Source: an uncultured Oscillospiraceae bacterium (lineage in GTDB: Bacteria; Bacillota; Clostridia; Oscillospirales; Acutalibacteraceae). From it: DNA of 17,747 nucleotides. The stretch covers positions 1-17,747 of the forward strand of contig UQGM01000050.1 in the NCBI GenBank assembly GCA_900540535.1, written 5' to 3'. The notes under the pieces were generated by a model. That model was not told where the DNA came from and ran no database searches. It worked only from the letters and a program-made list of their open reading frames with translations. Shown here piece by piece: positions 5,989 through 14,786 of the stretch. How positions within the stretch are numbered: position 1 is the first letter of the stretch; every line of letters begins with the position of its first letter. The translations under genes and the position numbers were made by a program.

Positions 5989-8348
5989 TTTTCGACTACG
6001 AAATCAACTCTGATATCGTCAAAGCCCGGTGACTTGATTGTGACAACGCCTTTGCCTGTCTGTCCCTTTGTCTTTACCCAGAAAGCTATATCGCCGCCGA
6101 TAAGTGAAATCTGCTTTGGTCCTATTACTTCAACTGCTCCCCTTACTGAAAGTGTTATTGCATTATTTGCAAATGCAAGGCGATTTCCGTTCTGGTCAAC
6201 GGCTGTGATCTGTACCCTTGCAACATCATATGTCTCTTTTTCACAAAGGGTAAGCTTATCTGCATCAACTTTCAGCTTCTCCTTTGTAACGGCTGTCTTG
6301 ATAACAGTCTTTACAAGCATTCCGTCCTTGTATCCCTCAAAGCGGTAGGAAACCTGCTCGTCGCCCCAGTCGCCTACATACTTTTCGATTATATTCACAA
6401 GTCTGCCTATGCCGATTCCGCCGGCAGCCATTCCGACTCCCGCAAGGAGATAGTATGGAACCGGAATATTGGTTCCCTTTTTGCATCCCTCAATAAGAGC
6501 AGGCTTTATGAGCTTAGCGGCAGCCTTATTGAGCTTTTCGTCCTTTTCGAGAACATCTCCGATGAAGTCATCGGCGAAAATGGGCGGATGAGGAAGATTC
6601 GGGAAACGCTTGTGATTTGGGTAAGCTGTGCTTACATATGCTCCGTTTTTATAGAGCTTTACATAATCGCAGTTTGTGAAAACGTAAATCTGACCTTTCA
6701 TGCTTGCGGGATGCTCACCGATATCCATTGAAGAGGATACCTCCATTACGGTGTGATCATCCTGCTGTGAAGCATAAACGGAAGCTGCAAGCTTCGGTAC
6801 ACGGAACATATCAGTTACGCCATGATAGCAGATTCTGTCGCCGCTGCCGAAGTCCTTATGTGTATTGTAGTCAGCCATGCACCAGCCGATTGCGCCGGAG
6901 GTTCTGCCGTTGCCGTATGCCTTATTGAGAACTCTTGCATGACGAAGAGCATGCTCTACTCGTACATCCTCTTTATCAAAGCTCTTTGTGGGATACATAT
7001 GGCCGTTGTGCTCCGTTACAAGATAGGGAGCTGAGAAGCCTGCGACAATTTCGGGAGGCAGAAGCACTACTTTACCGCCACTGTGGATAAAGTCATTATA
7101 TGTATATACATCCTCAAGAAGGTGGCTTCTGGGGAAGTTTCTTACACCGCCTGTCTGACGTGTATCATCAAGGGAATGTGCAAGAGCATTAGTCTGAGTG
7201 TAAAGCTCGTCACAGTCCTGACCCTCGTTGACTCTTACGCCCCAGAGAATTACGCTGGGATGATTTCTGTCACGGATAATCATGCGGCGGATATTTTCAA
7301 GGCAGTTTTCACGCCACTCGCCTTCGCCTGTAAACTGCCAGCTGGGCATTTCGGTGAAAACAAGAAGTCCGATTTCATCGCAGCGGTTGAGGAAGTGAAT
7401 TGAATCGGGATAATGTGAGGTTCTTACAAGATTGCATCCCAGCTTAAATTTAAGCAAATCTGCATCGCTTTCCTGTGCGGATTTGGGCATTGCATAACCA
7501 ACATAAGGATAGCTCTGATGACGGTTAAGTCCTCTTATCTTGATTTTCTTTCCGTTAAGATAGAATCCGTCTTTGCGGAACTCAGCTTCACGGAATCCGA
7601 AACGAACCTCGGTTTCATCCTCGCCGCCGTTAAGTACGATTTTTAATGTATAAAGCTTCGGGTTATCTATATCCCACGGAGTTACATTTTCTGCACGCCA
7701 TTTTGCCTTTATTACTTTGCCCTCAAAGGCGAATTTCTTTGTCTTAACGATTTCTTCGCCGTCCATAAGGAAAAGCTCCATGGTGCCCTTTGTGCTCTCG
7801 GAAAAAGTGATATCCGCATCAATGAGCTTATTGGGCATATCGGCATACTTTGTGCGTACAAATACATTTTCAATATAAGTTTCGCTTACTTCTTCCAGCC
7901 AGACCTCTCTGTAAATTCCGCCGTAGCAAAGATAGTCCACCACTCTTCCGAAAGGAGGAATCTCGGGACGCTCTGTTGAATCGAGCTCAACGGTAATGAG
8001 ATTTTCGCCCTTTACGGCAGTATCGGTAATATCAAAGGTAAAGGGTGTATATCCGCCCTTATGTTCTCCGATAAACTTTCCGTTAAGATAAACCTTTGAA
8101 TAGTTTGCGGCTCCCTCAAAGTGAAGCAGATATCTTTTTCCCTCTTTAGGTTCAAGGGTAAATGTCTTTTTGTAACAGCTTACAAACTGATAATCCCTCT
8201 CATCAAAATAGTTAAAGGGAAGCTCCTTGTTTGTGTGGGGAATCTGCACCGTTTCAAAGGATGAATAATCATAATCGGGTTTTAAATACTCCTCCTTAAA
8301 ATCAGGAGAATACTTCCAGTCGAAGTTTAAATGCCATACAGTTCGCAT
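5979..8348 (-). CDS. Glycoside hydrolase family 2, probable beta-galactosidase
   Basis: This 789-residue enzyme has GH2 architecture: an N-terminal sugar-binding jelly roll (about 1-165), an Ig-like sandwich (about 170-260), a TIM barrel (about 265-560) and a C-terminal region. The acid/base Glu is Glu375 (V-N-E-G) and the nucleophile is Glu446 (V-T-E-H-N-G). RGLNRHQ (272-278) and the RNHPSVILWG segment (361-370) are typical of the family. A helical, Gly/Ala-rich insert lies near 595-655, before a final beta-rich domain. There is no signal peptide, so it acts in the cytoplasm on imported sugars. Other GH2 activities such as beta-glucuronidase cannot be excluded, but pairing with GH36 favours galactosides. 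Its ATG overlaps the GH36 stop by 1 nt (TAATG). Its own stop lies within a 66-bp repeat palindrome. Confidence 0.9.
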   Translation of the reverse strand: MRTVWHLNFDWKYSPDFKEEYLKPDYDYSSFETVQIPHTNKELPFNYFDERDYQFVSCYKKTFTLEPKEGKRYLLHFEGAANYSKVYLNGKFIGEHKGGYTPFTFDITDTAVKGENLITVELDSTERPEIPPFGRVVDYLCYGGIYREVWLEEVSETYIENVFVRTKYADMPNKLIDADITFSESTKGTMELFLMDGEEIVKTKKFAFEGKVIKAKWRAENVTPWDIDNPKLYTLKIVLNGGEDETEVRFGFREAEFRKDGFYLNGKKIKIRGLNRHQSYPYVGYAMPKSAQESDADLLKFKLGCNLVRTSHYPDSIHFLNRCDEIGLLVFTEMPSWQFTGEGEWRENCLENIRRMIIRDRNHPSVILWGVRVNEGQDCDELYTQTNALAHSLDDTRQTGGVRNFPRSHLLEDVYTYNDFIHSGGKVVLLPPEIVAGFSAPYLVTEHNGHMYPTKSFDKEDVRVEHALRHARVLNKAYGNGRTSGAIGWCMADYNTHKDFGSGDRICYHGVTDMFRVPKLAASVYASQQDDHTVMEVSSSMDIGEHPASMKGQIYVFTNCDYVKLYKNGAYVSTAYPNHKRFPNLPHPPIFADDFIGDVLEKDEKLNKAAAKLIKPALIEGCKKGTNIPVPYYLLAGVGMAAGGIGIGRLVNIIEKYVGDWGDEQVSYRFEGYKDGMLVKTVIKTAVTKEKLKVDADKLTLCEKETYDVARVQITAVDQNGNRLAFANNAITLSVRGAVEVIGPKQISLIGGDIAFWVKTKGQTGKGVVTIKSPGFDDIRVDFVVEKAD

Positions 8349-10699
8349 TATTTTGTTTCCTTCCTTTCCTTTACATAGTAAAGTCTTGAGTCATTGTCAA
8401 GCATCAGTCTTGTCTCTTTGTTGAACCCGCTCAGAGCATAACACTGTTTGGGTCTGAAGCCCGCATACATAAGCCCTGCGCCGCTTACGGTAAACTCCTC
8501 TTTTTCAGTGGGCAGACGGAAACGGTCAACTATAAAGTCATAAACTTTGCCGTCCTCCAAATCAAAGGTGAAAAGAGGTGTTCCGTTAAGCACTTCGCCA
8601 AGAGCACGAAGATTGAAGCCCTGAACTCTCGCCTTTAAATCATAAATCTTATCCTCGCTAAGTGAGGCAAATTTAACTATATCCTGTCCCCCATTGGGCT
8701 GTAATCTATTCTGGAAGAATCCGAGAATAGATTCGCTCTTATCCTCTGAAGTTACCTGCCAGCTGAACTTGTTATCCTTGAAGCAATCGCCTATTCTTGT
8801 AAATTCACCGAACTGTAAAAGCTTGCGGTGCTCCTTATAATATGCAATCTGCTTTTTGGCAACGGCTTTTTCAAAGGGTGTAAGATTTGTAACATCCATT
8901 TCGTATCCTGTAAGACCAAATGCAGCTACATTGAAGCGATGCTCAAAGGATGCGGGACGCATACATGCAAAGCTCGGTGAGCATGAAACGTGCATTGTCA
9001 TTACAGATTGGGGATATCCGTATGATGTGCCGCTCTGAATATCGATTCGGTCGAGAGCGTCGGTATTGTCACTTGTCCAGCACTGGGGCATATAGCAGAA
9101 CATACCTAAATCAAATCTGTTTCCTCCGCTTGAGCAGGACTCGAAAAGAATATTGGGGAATCTACCTGTCAATACATCGAGTATTTCATAAAGTCCCAAA
9201 ATATAGCGGTGGAAATACTCGCCGTTATTAAAGTTCTCTGTAAGAGAAAAGACATCGGAAAAATGACGGTTCATATCCCACTTGATATACTCGATATTTC
9301 CCATCTTGAAAACATCGGTCATGGAATCGATTACATAATCCCTTACATCACGGCGGGTAAGGTCAAGATAATACTGATTTCTTCCCTCACTGGGCTCGTA
9401 TCTCGAAGTCTGCATTGCCCAATCGGGATGGGCTCTGAAAAGATCGCTGTCACGGCTTATCATCTCAGGCTCAACCCACAAGCCGAACATAAGTCCAAGA
9501 TCGTTTATCTTTTTGGAAAGTCCCTCTATACCTGAGGGAAGCTTCTTCTTATTTACATACCAGTCGCCCAAGGAGCATTTATCGCTGTTTCTCTTGCCGA
9601 ACCAGCCGTCATCAAGTACAAAGAGCTCCGCTCCGATTTCCTTTCCGGCTTTGGCGATTGAAACAATTTTCTTTTCATTAAAGAAGAAATAAGTTGCCTC
9701 CCAGTTATTTACAAGCACAGGACGCTCCTTATACTTCCACTGTCCTCTTACGATGTTCTCCTTGACAAAATGATGCATATTGTGGCTCATGCCGTTAAGT
9801 CCCTCAGCACTGTATGTCATCACTGATTCGGGAGCATCAAAGCTGTCACCGGGCTCTATTTCCCAGCGGAATTCAAAGGGATTGATACCGTTCTGGACTC
9901 TCAGAATTCCATGAGGCGAAACCTCTGCCTTTGCAATATGATTTCCTGAATACACAAGGTTAAAGCCGTAGCATTCTCCTGTTTCCTCTGTGCAGGAATC
10001 CTTTTTGATAATGAAGAAAGGATTGTGTCTGTTGGAGCTGCTGCCTGTAATTGAACCAACGGAAAATTCGCCCTGGCTGAGCTTTTTCTCATGCTTATAG
10101 CGTTCTCTTGCCCACGTTCCGTCAAAGGTTACCATTGTGTAATCGGCAGGCGGCAAATCAATCTGAGCGCTCATGATATTTGTAAGTGTGACTTTTTCCT
10201 TGCCTGAGTTTACTACTCTTACGCTTCTTGTTATTACATCGGCATCCTCAAAGACAGTATAGAAAAGGTTAAGGAAAACGCCGATTGCTTTATCTTCAAG
10301 CACTACGGTCAAAGTCTGCGATTCGCCGTAAGATGACGGAAGTCCGTTAAGGGTTGGCTTTACATTTGTCACATCCGCTTTTACAAATTTAAAATCAGTT
10401 GTAAAGCATCCGTCGGGAGTTGTCATTGAAATTGCAGGTGAACGATAGTCGCCTTTGCCGTATGATGAATACTCAAGGGCGATGTGATCAAGTGAGAAAA
10501 CACCTGTCTCCTTTGAATAGAAGGTGGAGTTACTATAACCTACTCCATGCTTATCATATATGAATGAATAGTCCGCACATTCGGGAATCTTTCTTCCGTA
10601 ATAAAGGGACTCAAGCTGTCCTGACTCCAACACACGCATAATGTAGCTTGTCCTTTTAGTGGACAGATGAAACACATTGTTTTCTGTTACTTTAATCAT
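8348..10699 (-). CDS. Alpha-galactosidase, glycoside hydrolase family 36
   Basis: This 783-residue cytoplasmic enzyme hydrolyses terminal alpha-1,6-galactose from melibiose, raffinose and related oligosaccharides. It has a long N-terminal beta-sandwich (about 1-325), a TIM barrel and a C-terminal beta domain, as in the tetrameric bacterial GH36 group. Diagnostic motifs are VLDDGWFGKRN (361-371), GLWVEPEM (406-413), the nucleophile Asp475 in Y-I-K-W-D-M-N-R, CSSGGNRFD (522-530) and the acid/base Asp544 in W-T-S-D-N-T-D. Length fits the family. The start has GGAGG 5 nt upstream, and a strong promoter lies about 90 nt before it. It is the first gene of a two-gene operon with the GH2 enzyme. No transporter is in the window, so oligosaccharide uptake must be encoded elsewhere. 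Confidence 0.95.
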   Translation of the reverse strand: MIKVTENNVFHLSTKRTSYIMRVLESGQLESLYYGRKIPECADYSFIYDKHGVGYSNSTFYSKETGVFSLDHIALEYSSYGKGDYRSPAISMTTPDGCFTTDFKFVKADVTNVKPTLNGLPSSYGESQTLTVVLEDKAIGVFLNLFYTVFEDADVITRSVRVVNSGKEKVTLTNIMSAQIDLPPADYTMVTFDGTWARERYKHEKKLSQGEFSVGSITGSSSNRHNPFFIIKKDSCTEETGECYGFNLVYSGNHIAKAEVSPHGILRVQNGINPFEFRWEIEPGDSFDAPESVMTYSAEGLNGMSHNMHHFVKENIVRGQWKYKERPVLVNNWEATYFFFNEKKIVSIAKAGKEIGAELFVLDDGWFGKRNSDKCSLGDWYVNKKKLPSGIEGLSKKINDLGLMFGLWVEPEMISRDSDLFRAHPDWAMQTSRYEPSEGRNQYYLDLTRRDVRDYVIDSMTDVFKMGNIEYIKWDMNRHFSDVFSLTENFNNGEYFHRYILGLYEILDVLTGRFPNILFESCSSGGNRFDLGMFCYMPQCWTSDNTDALDRIDIQSGTSYGYPQSVMTMHVSCSPSFACMRPASFEHRFNVAAFGLTGYEMDVTNLTPFEKAVAKKQIAYYKEHRKLLQFGEFTRIGDCFKDNKFSWQVTSEDKSESILGFFQNRLQPNGGQDIVKFASLSEDKIYDLKARVQGFNLRALGEVLNGTPLFTFDLEDGKVYDFIVDRFRLPTEKEEFTVSGAGLMYAGFRPKQCYALSGFNKETRLMLDNDSRLYYVKERKETK

Positions 10700-10750
10700 A
10701 ATTTCCTCCGGGCATTGAAAATTTATTTTACATTAAAAAAGGCGTTATTC

Positions 10751-10758
10751 CACCTCCT
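10751..10758 (-). promoter_or_regulatory. Orphan Shine-Dalgarno in the GH36 leader
   Basis: The GH36 leader contains AGGAGGTG, fully complementary to the 16S tail, about 50 nt upstream of the true start codon. No start codon follows at the usual distance. The nearest ATG, about 20 nt downstream, is followed at once by TAA. It may be a ribosome standby site or chance. The functional ribosome binding site of the gene is GGAGG at 10705-10709. Confidence 0.4.
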
Positions 10759-10786
10759 CTTTACTTATGCAAAATTCACTAATGAA

Positions 10787-10814
10787 ATTATAGCATTTAA
10801 GAAAATGTTGTCAA
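10787..10814 (-). promoter_or_regulatory. Strong promoter of the GH36-GH2 operon
   Basis: On the minus strand a perfect TTGACA (10809-10814) and a perfect TATAAT (10787-10792) are separated by 16 nt, and TGC precedes the -10 box, giving an extended -10. The -35 box is embedded in the interrupted palindrome GTTGACAAC (10807-10815), a possible operator for a sugar-responsive repressor. The leader before the GH36 start is about 80 nt. Confidence 0.85.
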
Positions 10815-10904
10815 CAAATCCGACTGTTATTGATTGTATATCTAAAGTCATGTAGTAACATATCAAATTTTATTTTGTGGATTTTGAAATATCTTCTACA
10901 TTAC

Positions 10905-11460
10905 AGGCAGCGTGACGCTGCACCATGTCGCACAGCAGGCTGAGTTTGCACCCATGACGCACACCGAATAACGGCAAACAGCAACTAAAATTCCTGCGTC
11001 AAAGTTTGTGTAAATAAATAAAAATAAAATTTAAACCACAGAACCAATGCAAGCTAACCTAACGACAGCAGAACACGTCGGCAAAGGAAAGAATATAGAA
11101 AGTAGTAAAGCGTTTAAGCTTTGACGGTGATAGATTAAGACCCTTAAAACTGCCGACGTGAATTGGTGAACGCCTGCTGAGCCTAACCGACGGCAAGAGA
11201 AAAGAATTCGTAAGTAAAAAAGCGTTCACTGTGCGTGGGTGATAAAATAAAACTTTCAAACTGCCGTCGGAGAGCGTATGGGAGAAAACTTACCTTGCGC
11301 TGATTAGTGCTTTCTGTTTTGGCAAGGCGGCGGGACTCCGCCGCAAATGCACTTTTGCATACTTTTGTTGCTATGGACAAAAGTATGTGCCCCGCCACGG
11401 CATGAGTGGCGAAACCAATTCGTTTATCAAAGTGCAGGTAAGAAGCAGCAAGCTGAACCA
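10905..11460 (-). repeat. Composite modular repeat, copy 3 (inverted)
   Basis: The same composite repeat is found on the opposite strand and is more diverged. Read on the minus strand, it has a head unit around ACTTTGATAAACGA (11420-11433), an 11-bp hairpin with 8-nt loop (11358-11387), the conserved CACTAATCAGCGCAAGG linker near 11295-11315, a first module (11187-11270), a second module of exactly 87 nt (11074-11160), a 65-bp tail unit (10934-10998) and a short final unit ending in GCAGCGTCACGCTGC (10907-10921). Several stem positions differ from copies 1 and 2 on both arms together. It fills the gap between rmlB and the GH36 promoter; 11461-11520 shows nothing clear. Confidence 0.88.
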
Positions 11461-11520
11461 GGCGGACACATCAGCGCATTGTATATTATCCGCAAACGTA
11501 AATTTATATAGCAGCTTGCT

Positions 11521-12555
11521 TCATACACTCAGCACATATTCCGAATAATTAGTTTTATATAGCTTTAAATATTCTCCGCTGAATATTCTTTCGCTCCAGT
11601 CCGTATTTTCGACATACCATCTTACTGTTTCTTCAAAAGCTTCATCAAAATTATCCAGGGCTTTCCAGCCGATTTCCTTTTGCGCCTTTGTACTGTCCAT
11701 GGCATACCGTAAATCATGACCCTTTCTGTCCTCTACAAACTCTATAAGCGAATAGGGTTTGCCGAGAATATCGAGAATCTTCTTTACTATGGTGATATTA
11801 TCAATTTCGCATTTGCAGCCGATATTATATATTTCACCCGCTCTTCCTCTTTCAGCCACCGCTTCAATTCCACGGCAGTGATCCCTGACACTTATCCAGT
11901 CACGGACATTGATCCCCTTTCCGTACAGGGGCAGATTCTCATTTTTCAAAGCCTTGTAAATCATCAGCGGTATCAGCTTTTCCGGATACTGATTGGGACC
12001 GTAAGTATTGGCGCCTCTCGAAATGCTCACGGGCACTCCATATGTTCTGTAATAAGAAAGGGCAAGCAAATCCGCCGACGCCTTTGAAGCCGAATACACT
12101 CCCGACGGAGCAAGCACACTTCTCTCACTGAAAAACTCATCATCTGAATTAAGAGTAAGATCGCCGTAAACTTCATCGGTGGAAACCTGATGAAATCTTT
12201 CAACCGGATATTCCCTGCAAGCCTCCAACAGGTTCTGCACTCCCAAAACGTTGGTGGTCATGAATATTTCAGGATACTTTATAGAACGGTCAACATGACT
12301 TTCGGCGGCAAAATTTATAACCGTATCTGGTCTTTCACGGCTGAAAATTTCAAAAATCTCACTCTTGTTTAAAGTATCAGCCTTGTAGAAAATCAAACGG
12401 GAATCCTTGATTACACTTTTAAGATTATCGAGATTTCCCGCATAAGTAAGCGAGTCGATACAGATTATTTTTACATCCCATCGGCTTTCCAGAATATATT
12501 TCGTAAAATTGCTGCCTATAAATCCCGCCGCTCCTGTCACCATTATCCTTTTCAT
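11521..12555 (-). CDS. rmlB: dTDP-glucose 4,6-dehydratase
   Basis: This 344-residue NAD-dependent short-chain dehydrogenase/reductase converts dTDP-glucose to dTDP-4-keto-6-deoxyglucose, the second step to dTDP-rhamnose and other deoxysugars of surface polymers. The Rossmann motif is GAAGFIGSN (8-16), the active-site triad segment is STDEVYG (125-131, Thr126-Asp127-Glu128), the YxxxK pair is Tyr154/Lys158, and the substrate-binding YGPNQYPEKLIP stretch follows (185-196). The full length matches the family. The ribosome binding site is weak (GGAG about 11 nt upstream), but the start is fixed by the conserved MKRIMVTGAAGFIG beginning. The other rml genes are not in the window, which is unusual for this pathway. 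It lies downstream of two membrane-anchored envelope genes on the same strand. Confidence 0.92.
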   Translation of the reverse strand: MKRIMVTGAAGFIGSNFTKYILESRWDVKIICIDSLTYAGNLDNLKSVIKDSRLIFYKADTLNKSEIFEIFSRERPDTVINFAAESHVDRSIKYPEIFMTTNVLGVQNLLEACREYPVERFHQVSTDEVYGDLTLNSDDEFFSERSVLAPSGVYSASKASADLLALSYYRTYGVPVSISRGANTYGPNQYPEKLIPLMIYKALKNENLPLYGKGINVRDWISVRDHCRGIEAVAERGRAGEIYNIGCKCEIDNITIVKKILDILGKPYSLIEFVEDRKGHDLRYAMDSTKAQKEIGWKALDNFDEAFEETVRWYVENTDWSERIFSGEYLKLYKTNYSEYVLSV

Positions 12556-12592
12556 TTTGCATTCAGCTCCAAATTTCAGTTTCCTTTTAAAG

Positions 12593-12619
12593 TTTATACT
12601 ATCCCCTTTTAATTGGCAA
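12593..12619 (-). promoter_or_regulatory. Possible promoter of rmlB
   Basis: On the minus strand TTGCCA (12614-12619) and TATAAA (12593-12598) are separated by 15 nt, which is shorter than ideal. An 8-bp palindrome GGAGCTCC (12620-12627) lies directly upstream and could be a protein site. The 198-nt gap to the deacetylase gene suggests rmlB has its own promoter, and this is the best candidate seen. Confidence 0.35.
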
Positions 12620-12753
12620 GGAGCTCCAAGATAAATAAAACTCTGATATGTTCCTTTTGTTAAGGACAGATATGCGAAACACTTATATATTTATACTTTC
12701 TCATTTGAGACTTTGTGTAAACATTTCGGATACAGTATCACACCGCTCGTTCA

Positions 12754-13635
12754 TCATGCCTGCTCAATGACTTTGAAAAACTCCTCCGAAGTCTTTCCGT
12801 GAGCACGGTTAAATCTTCCCAGCGAATAAAGGCTCGATTCTCCCCGCTTAATATAGTTTACCCTTTCACGACAGGTAAACACTGCCTTAAAGCCCATAGT
12901 TTTAACTATCTCAACAGTTTCATCGCTGAATGCTCCGAAGGGAAACACCATTGTATCCGGCTTTCTGCCTGTATGCTCATAAATAAGATTTTGCTGTTTT
13001 TCTATATCCGCCTTTATGGCTGCCTCGTAATGCTGAGAACTTTCTCCAGCTTTTCGCATACATCCCTTTCTGCCCTTTGTATCAGTGTGCATATCATAGG
13101 TATGATTCTGAAGCTCCACACGTGGATTTTTGCTCAACGTTTCTATCTGCGGCCAGCTGAGATGCGAATAATCAAGATGATGATCTTCCACTTTGGTAAA
13201 CAAATCCGATGCGGAACCTATAACCGCCAGCACTGCCCTCATATCATATTTTTCCAAAAGCGGTACAACAGCTGTTATAAAGCTTTCATATCCGTCGTCA
13301 AAGGAAATTATAATGGGCTTTTCCGGTATATCTCCCTTTCCCTCACAATAAGCTATCAGCTGCGTCATAGTTATGGCAGTATATCCCTTTTCTTTGATAT
13401 ATTTAAAATCCTCTTCAAGCTGCGCTGAGCTTATGGCATACTTGCTCCAAAGCTTCGGATTATCCGTAATCTGATGATACATTACAATAGGCAGCCTTAC
13501 CTCCGGCTGCGTATTTGTTCCCACAATTCCGGGTGAACCACCTTCGGACACAATCCCTGCGGTGAATATGGCCGCCAATATCAGAAAAAGACTCAGCAAA
13601 ACCGCTAAAAATCTGCTTCTAACCACTAATACCAT
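12754..13635 (-). CDS. Membrane-anchored polysaccharide deacetylase
   Basis: This 293-residue protein has one N-terminal membrane segment (about 8-29) and an extracytoplasmic NodB-type domain, so it acts at the cell surface on N-acetylated glycans such as peptidoglycan or a wall polysaccharide. Metal-site motifs are S-F-D-D-G (111-115, Asp113/Asp114) and H-T-Y-D-M-H (178-183). The third motif is F-P-F-G-A-F (231-236), and L-G-R-F-N-R follows. The V-M-Y-H-Q-I start of the domain is typical of the Clostridial branch. The third motif lacks the usual Arg-x-Pro-Tyr form. The ribosome binding site GGAGGGA is correctly spaced but buried in a strong hairpin. The gene follows the phosphodiesterase gene after 49 nt. 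Its exact substrate is unknown. Confidence 0.88.
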   Translation of the reverse strand: MVLVVRSRFLAVLLSLFLILAAIFTAGIVSEGGSPGIVGTNTQPEVRLPIVMYHQITDNPKLWSKYAISSAQLEEDFKYIKEKGYTAITMTQLIAYCEGKGDIPEKPIIISFDDGYESFITAVVPLLEKYDMRAVLAVIGSASDLFTKVEDHHLDYSHLSWPQIETLSKNPRVELQNHTYDMHTDTKGRKGCMRKAGESSQHYEAAIKADIEKQQNLIYEHTGRKPDTMVFPFGAFSDETVEIVKTMGFKAVFTCRERVNYIKRGESSLYSLGRFNRAHGKTSEEFFKVIEQA

Positions 13636-13670
13636 AAAAATCCCTCCGGATAGATTCTATGCCGAAGGGA
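13636..13670 (-). terminator. Terminator-like hairpin containing the deacetylase ribosome binding site
   Basis: On the minus strand TCCCTTCGG (left arm) pairs with CCGGAGGGA (right arm) through 9 bp including one T-G wobble, and an inner ATAG/CTAT pairing extends the stem. Five T residues follow, then the ATG of the deacetylase gene. The right arm is the Shine-Dalgarno of that gene. The element therefore has the form of an intrinsic terminator and, in read-through transcripts, would hide the ribosome binding site. This predicts low or conditional deacetylase output relative to the phosphodiesterase. Confidence 0.7.
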
Positions 13671-13684
13671 GTTTTAAAATGAAT

Positions 13685-14671
13685 TTATTCCTCGATGCCG
13701 TGAATGAGATTATATGCCTTTTCCGGATTATCGGTTATTATGGCATCCGCTCCACGGCTGTTGAGTTCTATTATCTGCTGTTCATCGTTTATAGTCCAGT
13801 ACTGTACCGCAACATTGAGACTATGGGCATAATTTATCACCTTTTGTGTGCCCAGATTAATCACAAACTGCTTATAGGGAATCTGCAATGCGTCATATTT
13901 GATAGTCGCAGGGTTCTGCTTGATTCCCAGAAGCGATGAAAAATAAAACTTCACTACCTCCGCTATACTTGCTGACCGAAGCATATCGTCATATTTTTCA
14001 TCAAAATATCTTGTTATTTCTCCTTTGAATGTGCCCACTATCACTCTGTCCAGAATATCCCTCTCTTTGAGTATCCGATAAAGCTCATCTGCCGCTCTGC
14101 GGCCGTTATCCCCGCCGTCCTTTATCTCTATGATAAAGCTGTACTTCTTCTCCTGTTTGAGTATATAGTCGAGTACATCCTCAAGACGCACTACCTTTAA
14201 ATCCTCCGGTATGTCGTCCCCTCTGAGTCCACGGTAGGGATATGTACCGTCCGAAGCCTGAAAGTTTTCGCCTAAATTGAGATTCTGAAGCTCGTCAAAA
14301 TTCTTCTCCGACGGCTTTACTCCCTTTCTTCCGAAAAGCTCCTGCGAGTTGCTCGTGCGGTCAAAATTCTTATCGTGGAGCAGAATAAGCACGTTATCCT
14401 TTGTTATATGCAGATCAAACTCGAAAATATCCGTCTCAAAGGTTTCGCTTTCAACACAGTTTTTGAAAGCCATAAAGGTATTTTCCGGGAAAAGTCCGCC
14501 TCCGGAACGATGAGCCGAAACAAGGGCATTTCCGTCAACTATGTACGGATTTGTAGTATTGTAGCTCACCGCCTCCACTGCGCCGCATGTGCCAAACAGC
14601 AAAAATGACGACAGCGCCGCAACAACAAGGACCACTGCTAAAACCGACACAACAATTTTTTTCTTTTTCAT
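13685..14671 (-). CDS. Membrane-anchored glycerophosphodiester phosphodiesterase
   Basis: This 328-residue protein has an N-terminal membrane anchor (about 5-28) and an extracytoplasmic GDPD domain. The family cleaves glycerophosphodiesters to glycerol-3-phosphate and an alcohol, using a metal-dependent TIM barrel. Motifs are A-H-R-S (53-56) and P-E-N-T (62-65), E-F-D (84-86), L-L-H-D (97-100) followed by F-D-R-T, a later I-E-I-K-D segment, and a C-terminal V-Q-Y-W-T-I-N with G-A-D-A-I-I-T-D-N-P. AGGAGG lies 7 nt before the ATG. The probable surface role is lipid or teichoic-acid-type polymer turnover, or scavenging; the substrate is inferred. It is the first gene of the envelope cluster. A Cys at residue 29 follows Thr, so a lipoprotein anchor is unlikely. 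Confidence 0.9.
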   Translation of the reverse strand: MKKKKIVVSVLAVVLVVAALSSFLLFGTCGAVEAVSYNTTNPYIVDGNALVSAHRSGGGLFPENTFMAFKNCVESETFETDIFEFDLHITKDNVLILLHDKNFDRTSNSQELFGRKGVKPSEKNFDELQNLNLGENFQASDGTYPYRGLRGDDIPEDLKVVRLEDVLDYILKQEKKYSFIIEIKDGGDNGRRAADELYRILKERDILDRVIVGTFKGEITRYFDEKYDDMLRSASIAEVVKFYFSSLLGIKQNPATIKYDALQIPYKQFVINLGTQKVINYAHSLNVAVQYWTINDEQQIIELNSRGADAIITDNPEKAYNLIHGIEE

Positions 14672-14786
14672 GTTTTTTCCTCCTGCATTAAAATCATAAA
14701 TTTGTGAATGCCAAAAGTATCCGCATAGCGAAAAATATCTGCATCCTGTTTTACAGGAACAAAGAACAATATTTTAAGTTTTTATA

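Noticed and set aside
12799..13428. 209-codon plus-strand open frame
   Set aside because: It is the antisense shadow of the polysaccharide deacetylase; no ribosome binding site and no family features.
14672..14786. Riboswitch in the phosphodiesterase leader
   Set aside because: Only a 5-bp hairpin (14745-14757) is visible; no multi-stem aptamer or terminator switch could be drawn.
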